Origin: Hygrocybe punicea
Taxonomy: Eukaryota; Basidiomycota; Agaricomycetes; Agaricales; Hygrophoraceae
Length of the DNA: 64,000 nt
NCBI GenBank assembly: GCA_963556145.1
Contig: OY744461.1
Location: 6,892,891-6,956,890 of the forward strand
Direction of reading: 5' to 3'
Shown here piece after piece: positions 44,222 through 55,925 of this stretch. The stretch's first letter is position 1. Every line of letters begins with the position of its first letter. The translations under genes and the position numbers were made by a program. The notes below the pieces were generated by a model. The model saw only the letters and a program-made list of their open reading frames with translations. It was not told the origin of the DNA and searched no databases.

Positions 44222-46525
44222 TTACCTCGCATTTTTACCAGCATTTCTTGAGCTGTCCAACTTCCCTGGGCGTCTTTGTTGTGCAACATCACTCTCCCGT
44301 GCCTTGTTTGTCTCCCTCTCCCGTGCCTCTCGTGCCTCCCTCTCCTGCGCGTCTCGTGCCTCTTTCTTCCTGGACTTCTCCCGGCCCTTTCATGCGTCCC
44401 TCTCCTGTGCCTCTCGTGCCTCCCGTTCCGCCATCTCCCGCGCCTCTCGTGCCACCCTCTCCTGGGCGTCTCGTGCCTCTTTCTTCCTGGTCTCCTCCCG
44501 GCCCTTTCGTGCGTCCCTCTCCTGTGCCTCTCGTGCCTCCCGTTCTGCCCTCTCCCGCGCCTCTCGTGCCTCCCTGTCCTGTGCGTCTCGTGCCTTGCGT
44601 GCCTCCCCTTCAGCCCTCTCCCACGCCTCTCGTGCCTCCCTCTCCTGGGCCTCTCGCGTCTCCCGCTCTTGTACTTCTTGTAACTGTCTTGCCATCTCTC
44701 GGTTCTGTGCTGCTACCCGTTCTGCTTGCTCCTTTTGCTTTGCTTGTCTCTCTGTCTTCTTTTTCGTCCACAGAAGCTTCAACGTCGATGTATCGTCATC
44801 CATCTCGCTGTCGCCACCACGTCCATCAAAGCTACCACTACTTGCACTCTCATCACTCCAACTATCATCGCCCTCTTCGCTACTGACTGCTTTCTGTTTT
44901 CCCTTGCTGGACTTGGCGGCATTTTCTGTTTTCTTCTTGGGGTGGACTGTCTTTAATGCTGGAACATTCGATTTGGATCTGCGAGGTCCGATAGCATTCG
45001 ATTGTGCAGCTCCCATAGCACTCGATTGTGCAGCTCCGGCAGGAATAGATGTCGTTTCCCTACTGGAGTTTGATGGCGCCGAACGATCGGTCCTGGCCAA
45101 AGCAGCAGCAGCATGGAACTTCTTCTTTTTTTGCACGAATGCATTTGGTGCTCGCTGGTCGGTCTTCAGGACGGTTTTAAATCGGAATGGTTTTTCACCG
45201 AGTTTCTGCCGTTGCAACCAAAATTGGTGGACGGTCCGAAGTTCATCGAGTTTCATTTTCCACGGTTCCCGTAGTTCTACGTGAGAGGGAAAGTAGATGT
45301 CCTCGATGTATTGGTTTCGATTTTGTCCAATTTTTCCCCATGGAACAGCGACGACGCTGTTGTTGCACATCTGACCTTCAAATGAATATGAGTACAGTAA
45401 GCTTGGCCAACGTCGAGGTACGTACAATATGACATGGTCATCAGTGATCTAAACATGTTTCTTACATCGACCAATGACATAGTTGACACATTCGGTACCA
45501 TAGGAAAACCGTCCTCATCGATCTCAAGCTTGAACGGCAGGCTTTTGTCATATCTGGTAGTTGGACCACCATCATCGTCTTCACTGTCGGTCTTCGCTCC
45601 ATTGGATTCATCTGGAACACATTACATGGGAAAGATGGAACAATGGCTAATCGTACCGTCATGATTAAAAAGGGACCCCAAATGTTCATCCCATTTGGTC
45701 CAAATGTCATCCCCGTTATTTTTGAAGACGCCGATGAACTTCTTGTGTACCGGGGCTGGTGTCTCGAACCTCACAGGAAGGGAAGATAAGTATGTGATTG
45801 ACACAAAGCAGGAATCGACCCACTTTCCTTTGGTTACAGTCCCATCTTCGTCTTCATATCCCACCAACATGAATATTTTTACTCCCATCTGCTCATCTAT
45901 GTCCTTCATAAACTTCATCGCCGTCTTACCGAAATCTTTTGCTGCTCGGCTGGATAAGGTAGAAGATTAGCATCATGCAGACGAAAGAAGATTATTAGTA
46001 CCATCGTTTGACTTCCAAGGGTGGACCTTGCTGGTTCCAGGCGTCGGCAAGAGCTTCAAATTCTTGTTTTTTCTCTTCGGTCAAGGAACCGTAAATATCA
46101 CTCCACGCTTTGCCATAGTGCTTGATGTAGCCGGGCTTTCCTCCAGTTTCTCCAGACAGCTCCACCGTCCTAGCGTCGATTTCCTTGGTCATCTTTTCTC
46201 TTGTAACCAACCTTGCATTCCACTTCTTTGTATATTTCGGAGCATCCTCAGTGTCGCTCTCCAATTTTGACCGATGATTGTGGTACCAAGTTTGAATTTT
46301 CTGTATTCATGGTATAATGCTGTTAGGCTTATCTGAAGGGTAGTATTAGAATATACAGACCTGTTGCATATTTGGGGGCCATTGTGTGTTGGTTTGTTGT
46401 GCCGATTTTTTTAAAAGTTTCCTGATCCCTTTCAGGACACGAATACGATCTTCACCAGTGGATCTCCTAAAATCAGGATAACCGTCCTCGAGGATCTTAG
46501 TAAATTCTGGGGTGATCCACTTCAT
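44222..46525 (-). pseudogene. Coiled-coil protein of an expanded basidiomycete family, one stop
   Basis: It starts MKWITPEFTKILEDGYPDF at 46525. Exon 1 (46525-46361, 55 codons) is followed by intron 46360-46301, then KIQTWYHNHRSKLESDTEDA and AWSDIYGSLTEEKKQEFEALADAW, which has the look of an HMG-like or transposon-linked domain. Further introns are near 46000-45955, near 45645-45600 and at 45498-45449 (50 nt; joins EDGFPM to ITDDHVILY). After CNNSVVAVPWG the protein becomes a long charged coiled coil of EREAREAQERDAR repeats. A TGA at 44390-44392 falls inside that repeat; the sister repeat upstream has CGA at the same place (DARKGRE). Reading on, the frame ends at TAA 44222. No catalytic motif is seen; the function is unknown, perhaps DNA or chromatin binding. 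Confidence 0.7.
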
Positions 46526-46640
46526 TTAGGCAAAAACTGAGGAGAATGAAGGCAAATGTCGTTGTCTGGAACAAAGGCAGAACGTTGTTGTCCGGAACAA
46601 TGGAAGAATGCCTCGTGGTGAACATGAGGTGATGACAAAT

Positions 46641-46646
46641 CACGTG
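46641..46646. promoter_or_regulatory. CACGTG box upstream of the coiled-coil gene
   Basis: The context is AATCACGTGATTG, 116 bp before the start codon at 46525. It matches the boxes at 33198, 34347, 34374, 37569 and 37584. Confidence 0.4.
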
Positions 46647-46889
46647 ATTGATGGCAACAAATAGCAATGTGGATTACAAGTAGATGACTCAGGGGATTGC
46701 AAGTTGGTGCAGGACGTGATTAGGAGAATATGATGAATTGTGAATATTGATAAATTCCAGAACACAAGGATAGAGGAGCAAGTACCAAATCTGTGGCACA
46801 TGGCAAGGGGTGGGTAAGAGTCCAAAGATGTAAGGTGGGTATGTTCAGAGCAGGCTGAATGAACAGATACAACCCACCTGTTGCATTTG

Positions 46890-48605
46890 TGGCAACACTG
46901 TTCCATGGCCAGCCAAAATACCCAGACCCGTCGGCCAATCCACGTTCCATGGCCAGCCGAAATACCCAGCCAGGTCAGCCAATCCATGTTCCATGGCCAG
47001 CCGAAATACCCAGCCAGATCGGCCAATCCATGTTCCATGGCCAGCCAAGATACGTAGTCCGGTCGGCCAATCCATGTTCCATGGCCAGCCGAAATACCCA
47101 GCCAGGTCGGCCAATCCATCTTTCATGGCCAGCCAAGATACGTAGTCTGGTCGGCCAATCCATGTTCCATGGCCAGCCGACATACACAGGGTAGTCGGCC
47201 AATCCATGTTCCATGGCCAGCCAAAATACCCAGACCTGTCGGCCAATACATGTTCCATGGCCAGCCGAAATACCCAGCCAGGTCGGCCAATCCACATTCC
47301 ATGGCCAGCCGATATACCCAGCCAGGTCGGCCAATCCATGTTCCATGGCCAGCCACAATACCCAGCCAGGTCGGCCAATCCACGTTCCATGGCCAGCCGA
47401 TATATCCCTCTGCTTCAGCCAACCCATGCTTCTCCGAACATGGAACCCTCGGCCAAGCCATCTGCCCTGGAGAAAGATATTGGTCGGCCGAGATAAGCCA
47501 GCCCACTTGGAGTGGGAATTGTCCATCTCGGCTGACCCATGTATCATGGAAAAGATATGCTGAAAGGGCTCAGTTTTGTGGGGGTATTGTTACCCTCTCA
47601 GACCATTGGGCTGAAGTTCTTTGGGGGCATTGTTACCCCTCTCAGACTGTTGGTTTTTCAGGGGTTTTGTTATCAGTCTCAGACCATTGGTGTTCGAAGT
47701 GTTCAGTCGGTGTCCCAGCCTTAATCTTGGGCATTCCCCTTGCACAAACATCTGTATGACCAACATATTGGATCTATCTGTAATGTAGATGCATGTACAA
47801 TGTGCATTAGAATTATTAATAATGCAAGCAGTGACTATTTGTCACACAGGTCAAAAGGTGTTCAAAGTGTTTGGTAGGTGTCCCAGCCTTAATCTTGGGC
47901 ATTCCCCTTGCACAAACATCTGTATGACCAACATATTGAATGTATCTGTAATATAGATGCATGTACAATGTGCATTAGAATTATTAATGATGCAAGCAGT
48001 GACTACTTGTCAAACAGGTCCAAAGGTGTTTGACAAGTTTTTGGTAGGTGTTCCTGCTTTCATCTGAGACATTCCCAGTGCACAAACCACTGCATGCAAA
48101 GCATATTGGATGTGTCTGTGATGTAGCAATATTTAATATGCACATTGAAATCATTAACAATGCAAGCAGTGCTGACTCATTTAACAGGTCGAACAATGTA
48201 TCAGCAAGCATTCAGCAAGTTTCCCAGGTATAATATGGTCTTTCAGCTTCAATGCTGGGCAATACCATTGTACAAACAGTAGTATGACCTGTATATTGGG
48301 TCTGTACTATTGCTACATAACCTTGCAATGCACATCATACTTGATACATTATCAATACTGGTATAATAGGCTGAATGGTTTTCAGCAAATCATTGGGCCA
48401 GTGGCCCAGGCACAGTATGCAGCATTGCAGTGCAACAGACACTGTCTGTTCTATAAATGCCATGAGTGCATCCCACACCTATCTTGATCGTGTGTGCTGG
48501 AAGTGGTTCAGGTGTCCAATACTCATCAAACTGGTTGACAAGAACATTGCCTCACTGATTTCCCAGCTTCATGTAATCTGAAGCATTGCCAGTATACACA
48601 AGCTG
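46890..48605. repeat. Right inverted arm of the putative giant KDZ element
   Basis: Reading inward from 48605, the arm has a block homologous to 19290-20460, then three ~150-bp units (48235-47690) and then the 44-bp minisatellite (47400-46905), all inverted relative to the left arm. Landmarks include AGACACTGTCTGTT, ATCTTGATCGTGTGTGCTGG and TGCTTCAGATTACATGAAGC. It is compact because it lacks the insertions of the left arm. Confidence 0.65.
46905..47400. repeat. 44-bp minisatellite (right arm, inverted)
   Basis: About 11 units with TACCCAGCCAGGTCGGCCAA and TCCATGTTCCATGGCCAGCC, the reverse complement of the left-arm units. The flanking text to 47560 (CCCTGGAGAAAGATATTGGT) also mirrors 26500-26640. 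Confidence 0.9.
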
Positions 48606-48689
48606 AACACACCTTGCATCAGATTTTTTATCAGTAACATTGGGAGAGCCCATGAGCTAAACCTCCAATCTCAGTGGATGAGCCAAGAT

Positions 48690-49080
48690 GGGCCAGGATA
48701 TTATCCAGACCTATAGGATTGGATGGGCGGAGATGAGCTGAGATATTTCTTTCCCTTGTTATTGAATGGGCCCATAAAGTTAGAAATAAGGATTTCCCAC
48801 TAGAATTGAATGGGCTGAGATGGGGTGGGATATTTATTTCCCACTGGCATTGGATGGGCTGAGAAGGGGTTGGATATTATTCCCCCACTGGCATTGGATG
48901 GGCCAAGAAGGGGATGGATATTAATCCCCCACTGACATTGGATGGGCTGAGATGAGTTCAGATATTTGTTCCCCACTGGCATTGGATGGGCCAAGAAGGG
49001 GTTGGATATTTATTCCCCACTGGCATTGGATGGGCCGAGCTGGGTGTGATATTTATTCCCCACTTGTATTTGATCCCACC
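48690..49080. repeat. Minisatellite of about 62 bp, GGATATTTATTCCCCACTGG
   Basis: About six units carry CATTGGATGGGCTGAGAWGG. It lies just beyond the 3' end of the second KDZ gene, in the place the 44-bp array takes beside the first KDZ gene. Confidence 0.85.
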
Positions 49081-52000
49081 CATCTCGGACAAGTGGGTTA
49101 GTTATGACACACTACGATAACATCGGCAGGATATTGGGTTCCCATTTCCATTGGATTGGCTGACATGGGGGTACCAATCAAGTTAGCCCATCTACCATGG
49201 GTTGGATATTTATTTCCCAACAATATCAGATGTGCCTCATTGGACATGATGTGAATATGCAATGAACATTAAATAAGACCAATATTTGACTCCGAAAGAA
49301 ATTTGCCTGTTACTATTCAATGACATCCACTGGAAAACCTTTCTTCACCGCTTCTGCAAATCTTTTCCACATTAGAACTTGCTTCTGAGCATATGCATGA
49401 TGTCCCCTTCCCTGCCTTGAAGACTGCAGTGCTCGTCTCGCTCTTTCCTGCCACAGTCATTGTTGAAACCTATACCATCTTATGGTAAACTCCATCTCTG
49501 CCAACACCATTGTTTCCTCTTCCCCTGCTCTCTCTGCTCTAGCCTTTGCTCTCAACCAGTTCACTCTGTAAACTACTGCAACTTCAATGGTATATTGTGG
49601 TAGATCTCATTTGAAAACTCACATTCTGACATCCAGTTGTCCTCCTGTTCCTTGTTCTGGTCACCCATTCTTCAAAACCATGCCAATGCATCACTCTTTT
49701 GCCCAAACCTGTTTTCTTCCACAACATCTCCACTAAGCTTCAAATCCTCTCTACGAATTTCTTGGTAATGTGCCAATGTTTCATTGTCCGCACCCAGGTT
49801 TATCAATGCCCTATGAGCTCAACCATAAGACCTCACACATTCACGCAAAGCCACATCTGCATGACAAATGGCTCCTCAAGTCCGTGTCTTGGCCTTTTGT
49901 CCTTTGGCCTTCCTAATCCTTGTTCGATAAAGCAATGCTTTATGTCCCAGAGCAAAACGTATTTTCTCCAGGGACTCGTTAGCTTGTCCTTTTCGAAGCT
50001 CCATTTCTTGTGAAGCCATTTCAATCCATCCCACCCTTTTACATGCCTCCTTTCCTATTGTAGAAGGCAAACTGATATGAGTGTTTTCGGCTAGGATAGG
50101 ATCACAATCTTCTTCATCATCTGTTCCTTCCTCATCTGATGCAGAATCTTGTGAATCATCGGACATGCCAACATCATCCGGGGATGTTTTATCCTTTTCC
50201 TCCCAATCCTTTTCCTCCACGTCATGCCCATTGAGTTGAAAGGTTGTCTTCCTCTTGAAGGCATCAATCCTGCTTTGTAACCATTTTCGTCGATCCATAA
50301 TCTTGTTTTGTTCCGCTATGGAAACAGCTTTTTTTAAGCTTTCACATATCATGAGTGAGATTGTCCCTGAAATTTAGAATTGTGAACAGGAAAGTGATGA
50401 TATAATTTGAGGAACATACTGAGCTTGTTCAATATTTAGCCCAGACACTAACCAGGCCACTGCATTGGAATCTCCTGCTTCCCCCTTGGTGTTCCTCCCC
50501 AATTTCAGATGTATTTCCACCATAGTTGGTGCTATGAACTGTTCATTCATCACTACTATTGGGAGGAAATATCACTGACCTTGCTTCAAAGCAACTTGAT
50601 AAATTTTCAGTGCATCCCCACACTGTAATTCAGCGAAAGTTTGGCTTTCACTCCACTTTTTCACCAATGCAGGATCCAATGAACTTGACAAATGTTGATA
50701 TGCCTCCTTGCTTTCTCGTTTGACCCTGATGGCTGTTTTATGTTTTGCTATCAACATTTTTACTGTTCAGAGGATGAGTATCAAACCAGGAGAAAGATGA
50801 TGGTTGTTGCATACTCATTCCAACCAACTTTTTCCAGTTTGAATGTCTCATCATGTCATCCAAAATCTCCCGCCAGTGAGCCTTGATCATGTACTTTGTG
50901 ATGCATGAGATCAACTCGATGATCGCCCACAGAGTTTCCATCTGTTCTCCATCCAGCTGCCCAGCACCATGAATAAAGTTAGGTGAGAATTTTGGAAAGC
51001 AGTCGTCCTTGTGAGCATTTGAATGGAATTTTCCGATACCAAAGATCAAATTCCATGGTAGGTGCATCCAAAAAACTACTCTGCTTCACACGTCTACCAA
51101 AATTCACCGCCCACTCACATATCACATCATAGAACAAGAGAGCTTGCCACATGCCTTCGGTGTTGTACTTGAGGGCTTCACATATTGAGTAGTCTATGTT
51201 CATTTGCCTGACAAGGATTTCAGGTCACGTCAAGGACATTCTGACCTAACATTATTACCTTTCACCCTTCTGAAAATCCACCATGCTGTGTGGAATGAAG
51301 CATCCATGCCTCGCACAGGCACAGGCACCAACCCCTGTGGATTCCAGGTTCTTATTGTTTGCATTGCTCTGGGTGACTTCTCTGTGCTTGGAACATGATG
51401 ATTTCTAATGCAAGTTTGAGTTTGGAACCCAAGACCACAACAAATGAATTTTGCACCTGTTTGACCTCCACCGCTTCCTTGATGTGCTCTTCATAGGGAG
51501 CTCTTTGCACAAAATACCCAGTCCTATTTGTAAGCTCCACATCATCACCAGGATTCCTCATATGCATGTGTTCCACAGTGAAATTTCCGTCGACCACAAG
51601 GCTCCTCCGATACAACCACCTGTGAAAATGTTAAGTTCAATAAATATTGGCAGGTCCATTTTACTAACAGATTAGGCAATTCCTTCCAGTTATCAGGGAG
51701 GTTGATGCCTAGTTAATGGCACGGGTAACCCCTGGGTACAACTGGGTGTACCCGTACCCGTACCTGGCTTTACCCGTACCCGTGGCGACGGGTATGGGTT
51801 CTGGTGGGTACGGGTCCGGGTACGCCTAGTTACCTGGGGGTATCCCACCACAATGTGGTGGGGTGCTGGTGAGGTGTCACCGGTGAGGTCTCTAGTGTTG
51901 CCGTAGTTCGGTTCCGAACCTAGGCGAACCCGGTTCAAACCCCGAACTGAACCCAAGGTTCAGTCTAAGTTCAGCCAAGTGCTGAACCGGACCGCGGGTT

Positions 52001-52299
52001 CAGTTCCGGGTTTCAAGGCCCACTGGATTTCCTGAACGGCTCCAAACCGCGTCCAAACCGCGAACGCAGCTATTTTTACGGTATTTATTTCATTTGTTTT
52101 TTGTATTTCTTGACTTACTATTTCGTGTTAAATGGTATCATGTGACCGGCCGTGACCGTGTAGCTTTCATGCAACACAACATCAACACTCAACGCGAAGG
52201 TCAGTTTCAAGCTTTTCTTAACTTTACTAATGTCATTCGCGACAGGGAACTTGACCGCAACCATGTCGCGGCCACACCCATCTTGGCACAAGATGGATG

Positions 52300-52850
52300 C
52301 CAATGCCAACCCAATGCCAACGGACGCGCGACAGCTGCAACACCACCACCACCACCACCACCACCACCAGCGGCGGCAACAACAACGGCAACAACAACCA
52401 CGACGGCCAGCAGCAGCAGCAGCAGCAGCAGTGGCAATGGCAACGGCAACGGCAGCGGCAGCGGCAACGGCCACGACAGCAGCAGCAGCAGTGGCAGCAG
52501 CAACAGCGACGGCAGCAGGAGCAGCGCCGGCAGCGGCAGCAACGACGGCAGCAACGATGGCAGCAGTGATGGCAGCAGCAGCAACAGCAGCAACAGCGGC
52601 AACAGCGGCAACAGCGGCAACAGCAGCAACGGCGGCAACAGCAGCAACGCCACGGCAATGGCAGCAGCAGCAACAGCAGCAACAGCAGCAACGCCACGGC
52701 AATGGCAGCAACGCCACGGCAATGGCAGCAGCAGCAACAGCAGCAACAGCAGCAACGGCAGCAGCAGCAGCAGCAGCAGCAGCAACAACGCCAACGGCCG
52801 CAGCAACAGCAGCAATGCGATGGCAGCAGCAGCAGCAGCAGCACCGGACG
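52300..52850. repeat. CAG/CAA/GGC triplet array
   Basis: About 550 bp of imperfect GCAGCAGCAACRGC triplets and (CAC)n. All six frames are open as poly-Ser/Gly/Asn, Gln, Ala, Cys or Leu; none should be taken as a gene without transcript data. Confidence 0.9.
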
Positions 52851-52870
52851 GATCCCCCACAGCCCAACTA

Positions 52871-52922
52871 CCTCGCGAAGTGTAGCGCCGTATCAATTGA
52901 TACGTGCCTGCCATTCGCGAGG
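52871..52922. repeat. Palindromic unit 5
   Basis: CCTCGCGAA and TTCGCGAGG arms lie at equal distance from the centre TATCAATTGATA (52891-52902), so unit and core share the same dyad axis. Confidence 0.85.
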
Positions 52923-53118
52923 AGAACGGAGCTCACGGGGTGAGCCAACCTTGGTCTGGGTTCAGACCGAACGCGGCGAGACGGTTCAATGCCATCTGGG
53001 TCCAGGTTTGGCCATGCACCAAACCGGACCCGAAGTTCAGTTCGCGGTTCCGCCAAAAAGGCTCGGAACCGGACCGAACTGAACTTCGGCAACACTAGAG
53101 GTCTCGAACCCCCTGCAA

Positions 53119-53171
53119 CCTCGCGAATGCAGCCCAACGTCAATTGATGTTGGGGTTGCATACTCGCGAGG
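53119..53171. repeat. Palindromic unit 6
   Basis: The unit has CCTCGCGAATGCA and TGCATACTCGCGAGG arms and the core CCAACGTCAATTGATGTTGG. Confidence 0.85.
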
Positions 53172-53263
53172 TGTTGGCCAGGGGGGGACCTGGGCACTGG
53201 TGCCAGGAACCTCGCACACCGTACCCATTATCGGTGGGTACCCACCACATTCCATCCTAAGTA

Positions 53264-53317
53264 CCTCGCGAACAATGGGGGCACGTCAATTGACGCGCGC
53301 CGTTTGTTTTCACGAGG
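53264..53317. repeat. Palindromic unit 7
   Basis: The unit has CCTCGCGAAC and TTTTCACGAGG arms and the core CACGTCAATTGACGCG, with the dyad at 53290/53291. Confidence 0.85.
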
Positions 53318-53364
53318 TTGGATGGGGCTGGGGAGTTTCCATGGGCGTCCGTGCGTGCTCACTA

Positions 53365-53416
53365 CCTTGCGAACAACGGGGGCACGTCAATTGACACGCT
53401 CCATGTTTTCGTGAGG
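53365..53416. repeat. Palindromic unit 8
   Basis: The unit has CCTTGCGAAC and TTTTCGTGAGG arms and the core CACGTCAATTGACACG, with the dyad at 53390/53391. It closely resembles unit 7, which lies about 100 bp away. Confidence 0.85.
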
Positions 53417-53439
53417 TTGGATGGGGCTGGGGACGTCCC

Positions 53440-53880
53440 ATGGGCGTCCGCCTCGTTTCCGTCGTCCGTTGCCCCCGTCCCCGTTCCCGTGCTCGCTGTC
53501 CTCGTCGTCGCCATTGTCATCATCCCTGTTGCCATTGTCGTTCCCGTTGCTGTTGTCGTCCCCGTTGCCGTTGTCATCCCCGTTGCCGTTGCCGTTGTCA
53601 TCCCCGTTGCCGTTGTCCTTCTTGTCCCGGTCTCCGTTGTCCTCGTTGTCCCGTTCCCCCGTTGTCGTCTTCCCGTTGTCGTAGTTGCCGTTCCTGCTTT
53701 GTCGTCGTCTTCCCGTTCTCGCCGTCGTTGTGTTCGTCATCATTCTTGTCTTCGTTTACCCCATCATCCTCATTCCCATCGTCCTCATTCTTGCTGTCAT
53801 GGTCGGCCTGGGTTGTCCCCGTTCTCGGCTGTCCCATCTGCTTGTTGCTGTTGCCGTGTTCGCGTTCATTTGGCACGAGG
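53440..53880. repeat. CGTTGTCCCCGTTGCC simple repeat
   Basis: Imperfect 6- to 18-bp units of CCCGTTGCCGTTGTC and CTCGTTGTC lie inside the 51.7-kb MITE. ORFs over it (Pro/Val/Ser or Asn/Asp/Gly-rich) are artefacts. Confidence 0.8.
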
Positions 53881-55925
53881 GTGCGGGAAAAAAACCTAAA
53901 TGTATTTAAGCAGTTAGTAGAATAAATGAATAAATGAATAGAATGCTTACCTGGGGTGCCCTGGCACCCACACCCATTGCCATGTCATTGTTGTTGAAGG
54001 AAATCATATGTCACGGGACCGTGAGAGTACCCGTGAGCTAACCTGTGAAAACCCGTACCCGGCGGCACGGGTACGGGTTTGTCACGGGTCCCGATGTGGC
54101 TACCCGTACCCATACCTTGGCCTACCTGTAGGAAAAACCCGCACGGGTTCATGTACCCGTGCAATACACTATTGATGCCTGGCTGTGGGCATGCTGGGCA
54201 GAAGAAAGCAAGGTCGCCGTTGCCTGGTTCTTTGTCGGTGTCGTGGCCATAACTAAACCATTTCTGAACTTTGATGTCACGCCATTGCTGTGAGACCCTT
54301 ATGAGCTCTCTATAGCAGTCCTATTTGACAGGGCCATTCCACCATCCATAAATACAGCCTTTAAGATGGAGACTCACTGATATGGTGTCAGGAAAGGCAT
54401 TATTTGTAAGCCAGCGCAGTTTTGAGTAGAAATTGTTGGCAGAAGTCTTACATTCAACCTCATTGACTTGAAAGTAATCCAAGACTTGAAAGGTAAATGC
54501 CGAGCGAGGATGTTTGAATGTTGCCGGAAAGAGACCCATCTTGAACAATTGCCATTGTGGCTCGTCTTTTGATGGACAATGACACCAGCAAACACGGTGC
54601 TAGTGGATTCTGGAAATATCAACCATAACCAGCACACTGTCATCCGAGTTGTTATCATCATCTTCCTGGTTCAAGTCAACCAGCAGCTGATCATTCTCGA
54701 TCTGTGACATCGAAGATGAGCCTTCCCCAACATCCTCCCAGACATCTCGAACAGAATTGGAGGGACATGGATCACCGCCATGCCCAAGATGCAAGCAGAA
54801 TCCTATGTCATATAATGAGGATGGGGTGAAGCAGCTTCCATTCCATGATTCGAGTTTGTGGAATGGATTTCCCTGGTGGGAGATTCGACAATATTCTTTA
54901 CAGAATAATGGACAACCGAGACAGCTCAAGCAGTGAATGGGGCCACCTTGCTTCTTGCAGATATGACAGGTGGCAGGAATAGGAGGAGCTTCCATGCTCA
55001 ACATCTCCCTCAGATATTCATTGCGAAGTGGAATCCACTTCCTGAGGTAACAATTTTGGGTCTGCCAATAATTCAGAGTGACTACAAAGGAGGTAAAGGA
55101 ATAGCTGACATTGCCTTTCGCCATCTTGCGCTTTGGAGGTTGCGGTGTACCTGAGTCGGGAGGCACATCTGGGGACATGCTTTGCTGACGGTTTGAATCC
55201 ACAGGTGACTTTTTTGGACTGGATTTTTGTGGACTTTTGGGAAGCTCGCCTGCAACCGGTTTAGATACCCATTTTGTGCAATTGTTCATCTTTTTCTCAA
55301 CAAAGATGACTTCTTGAGCTGTTCTCTTCTTCCCATGTTTCTCTTTGGACAATTTGGGCATAGGTGGGAGGTGGTTGATGTTAAATTGGTTGATGTTTAC
55401 AATTGGTTGATGTTGATGTTACATGTGACATGTGATGTGTGACATGTCACATCATGGCTCTGAAACACATGTCATGTGCTCCCATTAACTCTGCTGCAGG
55501 TCTTATGGTTCTGCTTGACAATACTGACAACCACCTTGTTTTCTCATACTTGCGCAGATCAGTGTTACCCCGCCAGTAGGGTCAACCAGAATACCAGTCC
55601 CTACCTGCACCGGTGTGCACCAACCTTTGGAACAATATTATGGTATCCACCTTTGACCCCCTGGCATATACCAGGTGCAGTGCTTGGCAGCATGCAAGCC
55701 TGAACTTGAGACAACCATGATCAGACCTCCCTTTCAGTGCCTAGATACGCAATTGAGATGCCCTCATTCCTGTTACTGCAACTCAAGATGGACAATCTGA
55801 ATGATAACCTGTTGATAGGCTGATTGCAATGTTACACAAGTAATATTTTGTAAGTTTAGGACAAGGATACATATTTTATGAATGATGTTTACACTGCTAC
55901 ATGTGCCAAGTTTTTAATACCCAAT

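Larger units (their letters stand above)
51893..53097. mobile_element. hAT element, 1205 bp, nested in the MITE
   Basis: The ends TAGTGTTGCCGTAGTTCGG and CTTCGGCAACACTA are flanked by the 8-bp duplication GAGGTCTC (51885-51892 and 53098-53105). Subterminal GGTTCCGAACC / CCGAACTGAACC repeats resemble the 19.5-kb MITE. It carries the 52.3-52.85 kb triplet array and one palindromic unit. Confidence 0.92.
51710..54171. mobile_element. hAT MITE, 2462 bp, inserted in KDZ copy 2
   Basis: The ends TAGTTAATGGCACGGGTA and TACCCGTGCAATACACTA are inverted, with an 8-bp target duplication TTGATGCC at 51702-51709 and 54172-54179. Subterminal zones are packed with ACCCGTACCCGTACC. An intron-like block lies near 53885-53955 on the minus strand (CCCCAGGTAAGC ... 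CTAACTGC ... CATTTAGG). It holds a second hAT element and palindromic units. Confidence 0.92.
49313..55361 (-). pseudogene. KDZ transposase, copy 2, split by nested MITEs
   Basis: It starts MPKLSKEKHGKKRTAQEVIF at 55361. The cysteine cluster reads CHICKKQGGPIHCLSCLGCPLFCKEYC, then HRVCWCHCPS after an in-frame TAG at 54600-54602 (CAG to TAG). NPRSAFTFQ-type text (KHPRSAFTFQVLDYFQ) and FFCPACPQPGI follow. The frame is then interrupted by the 51710-54171 element exactly inside the codons for GIN and resumes LPDNWKELPN. VVDGNF, GACACARHGCF, FYDVICEW and GAGQLDGEQMETLWA carry the acidic residues; a frame change is needed near 51060. A TGA at 49876-49878 replaces a Trp found in copy 1. The C-terminus AYAQKQVLMWKRFAEAVKKG ends at 49313 and parallels copy 1. 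This copy is dead. Confidence 0.88.

Noticed and set aside
44092..45284. Plus-strand Ser/Pro/Leu-rich ORFs of up to 326 codons
   Set aside because: Antisense of the coiled-coil repeats; the minus strand has the splice sites and conserved exons.
45449..45465. A 17-nt mini-intron (GTAAGA...TTTAG) in the coiled-coil gene
   Set aside because: Too short for splicing; the 50-nt intron 45498-45449 with the same acceptor restores the frame equally well.
52094..52943. Overlapping ORFs of 200-263 codons in all frames (poly-Ser, Ala, Gln, Cys, Leu)
   Set aside because: They are translations of a CAG/CAA/GGC triplet array inside a nested hAT element; no frame has non-repetitive coding character.
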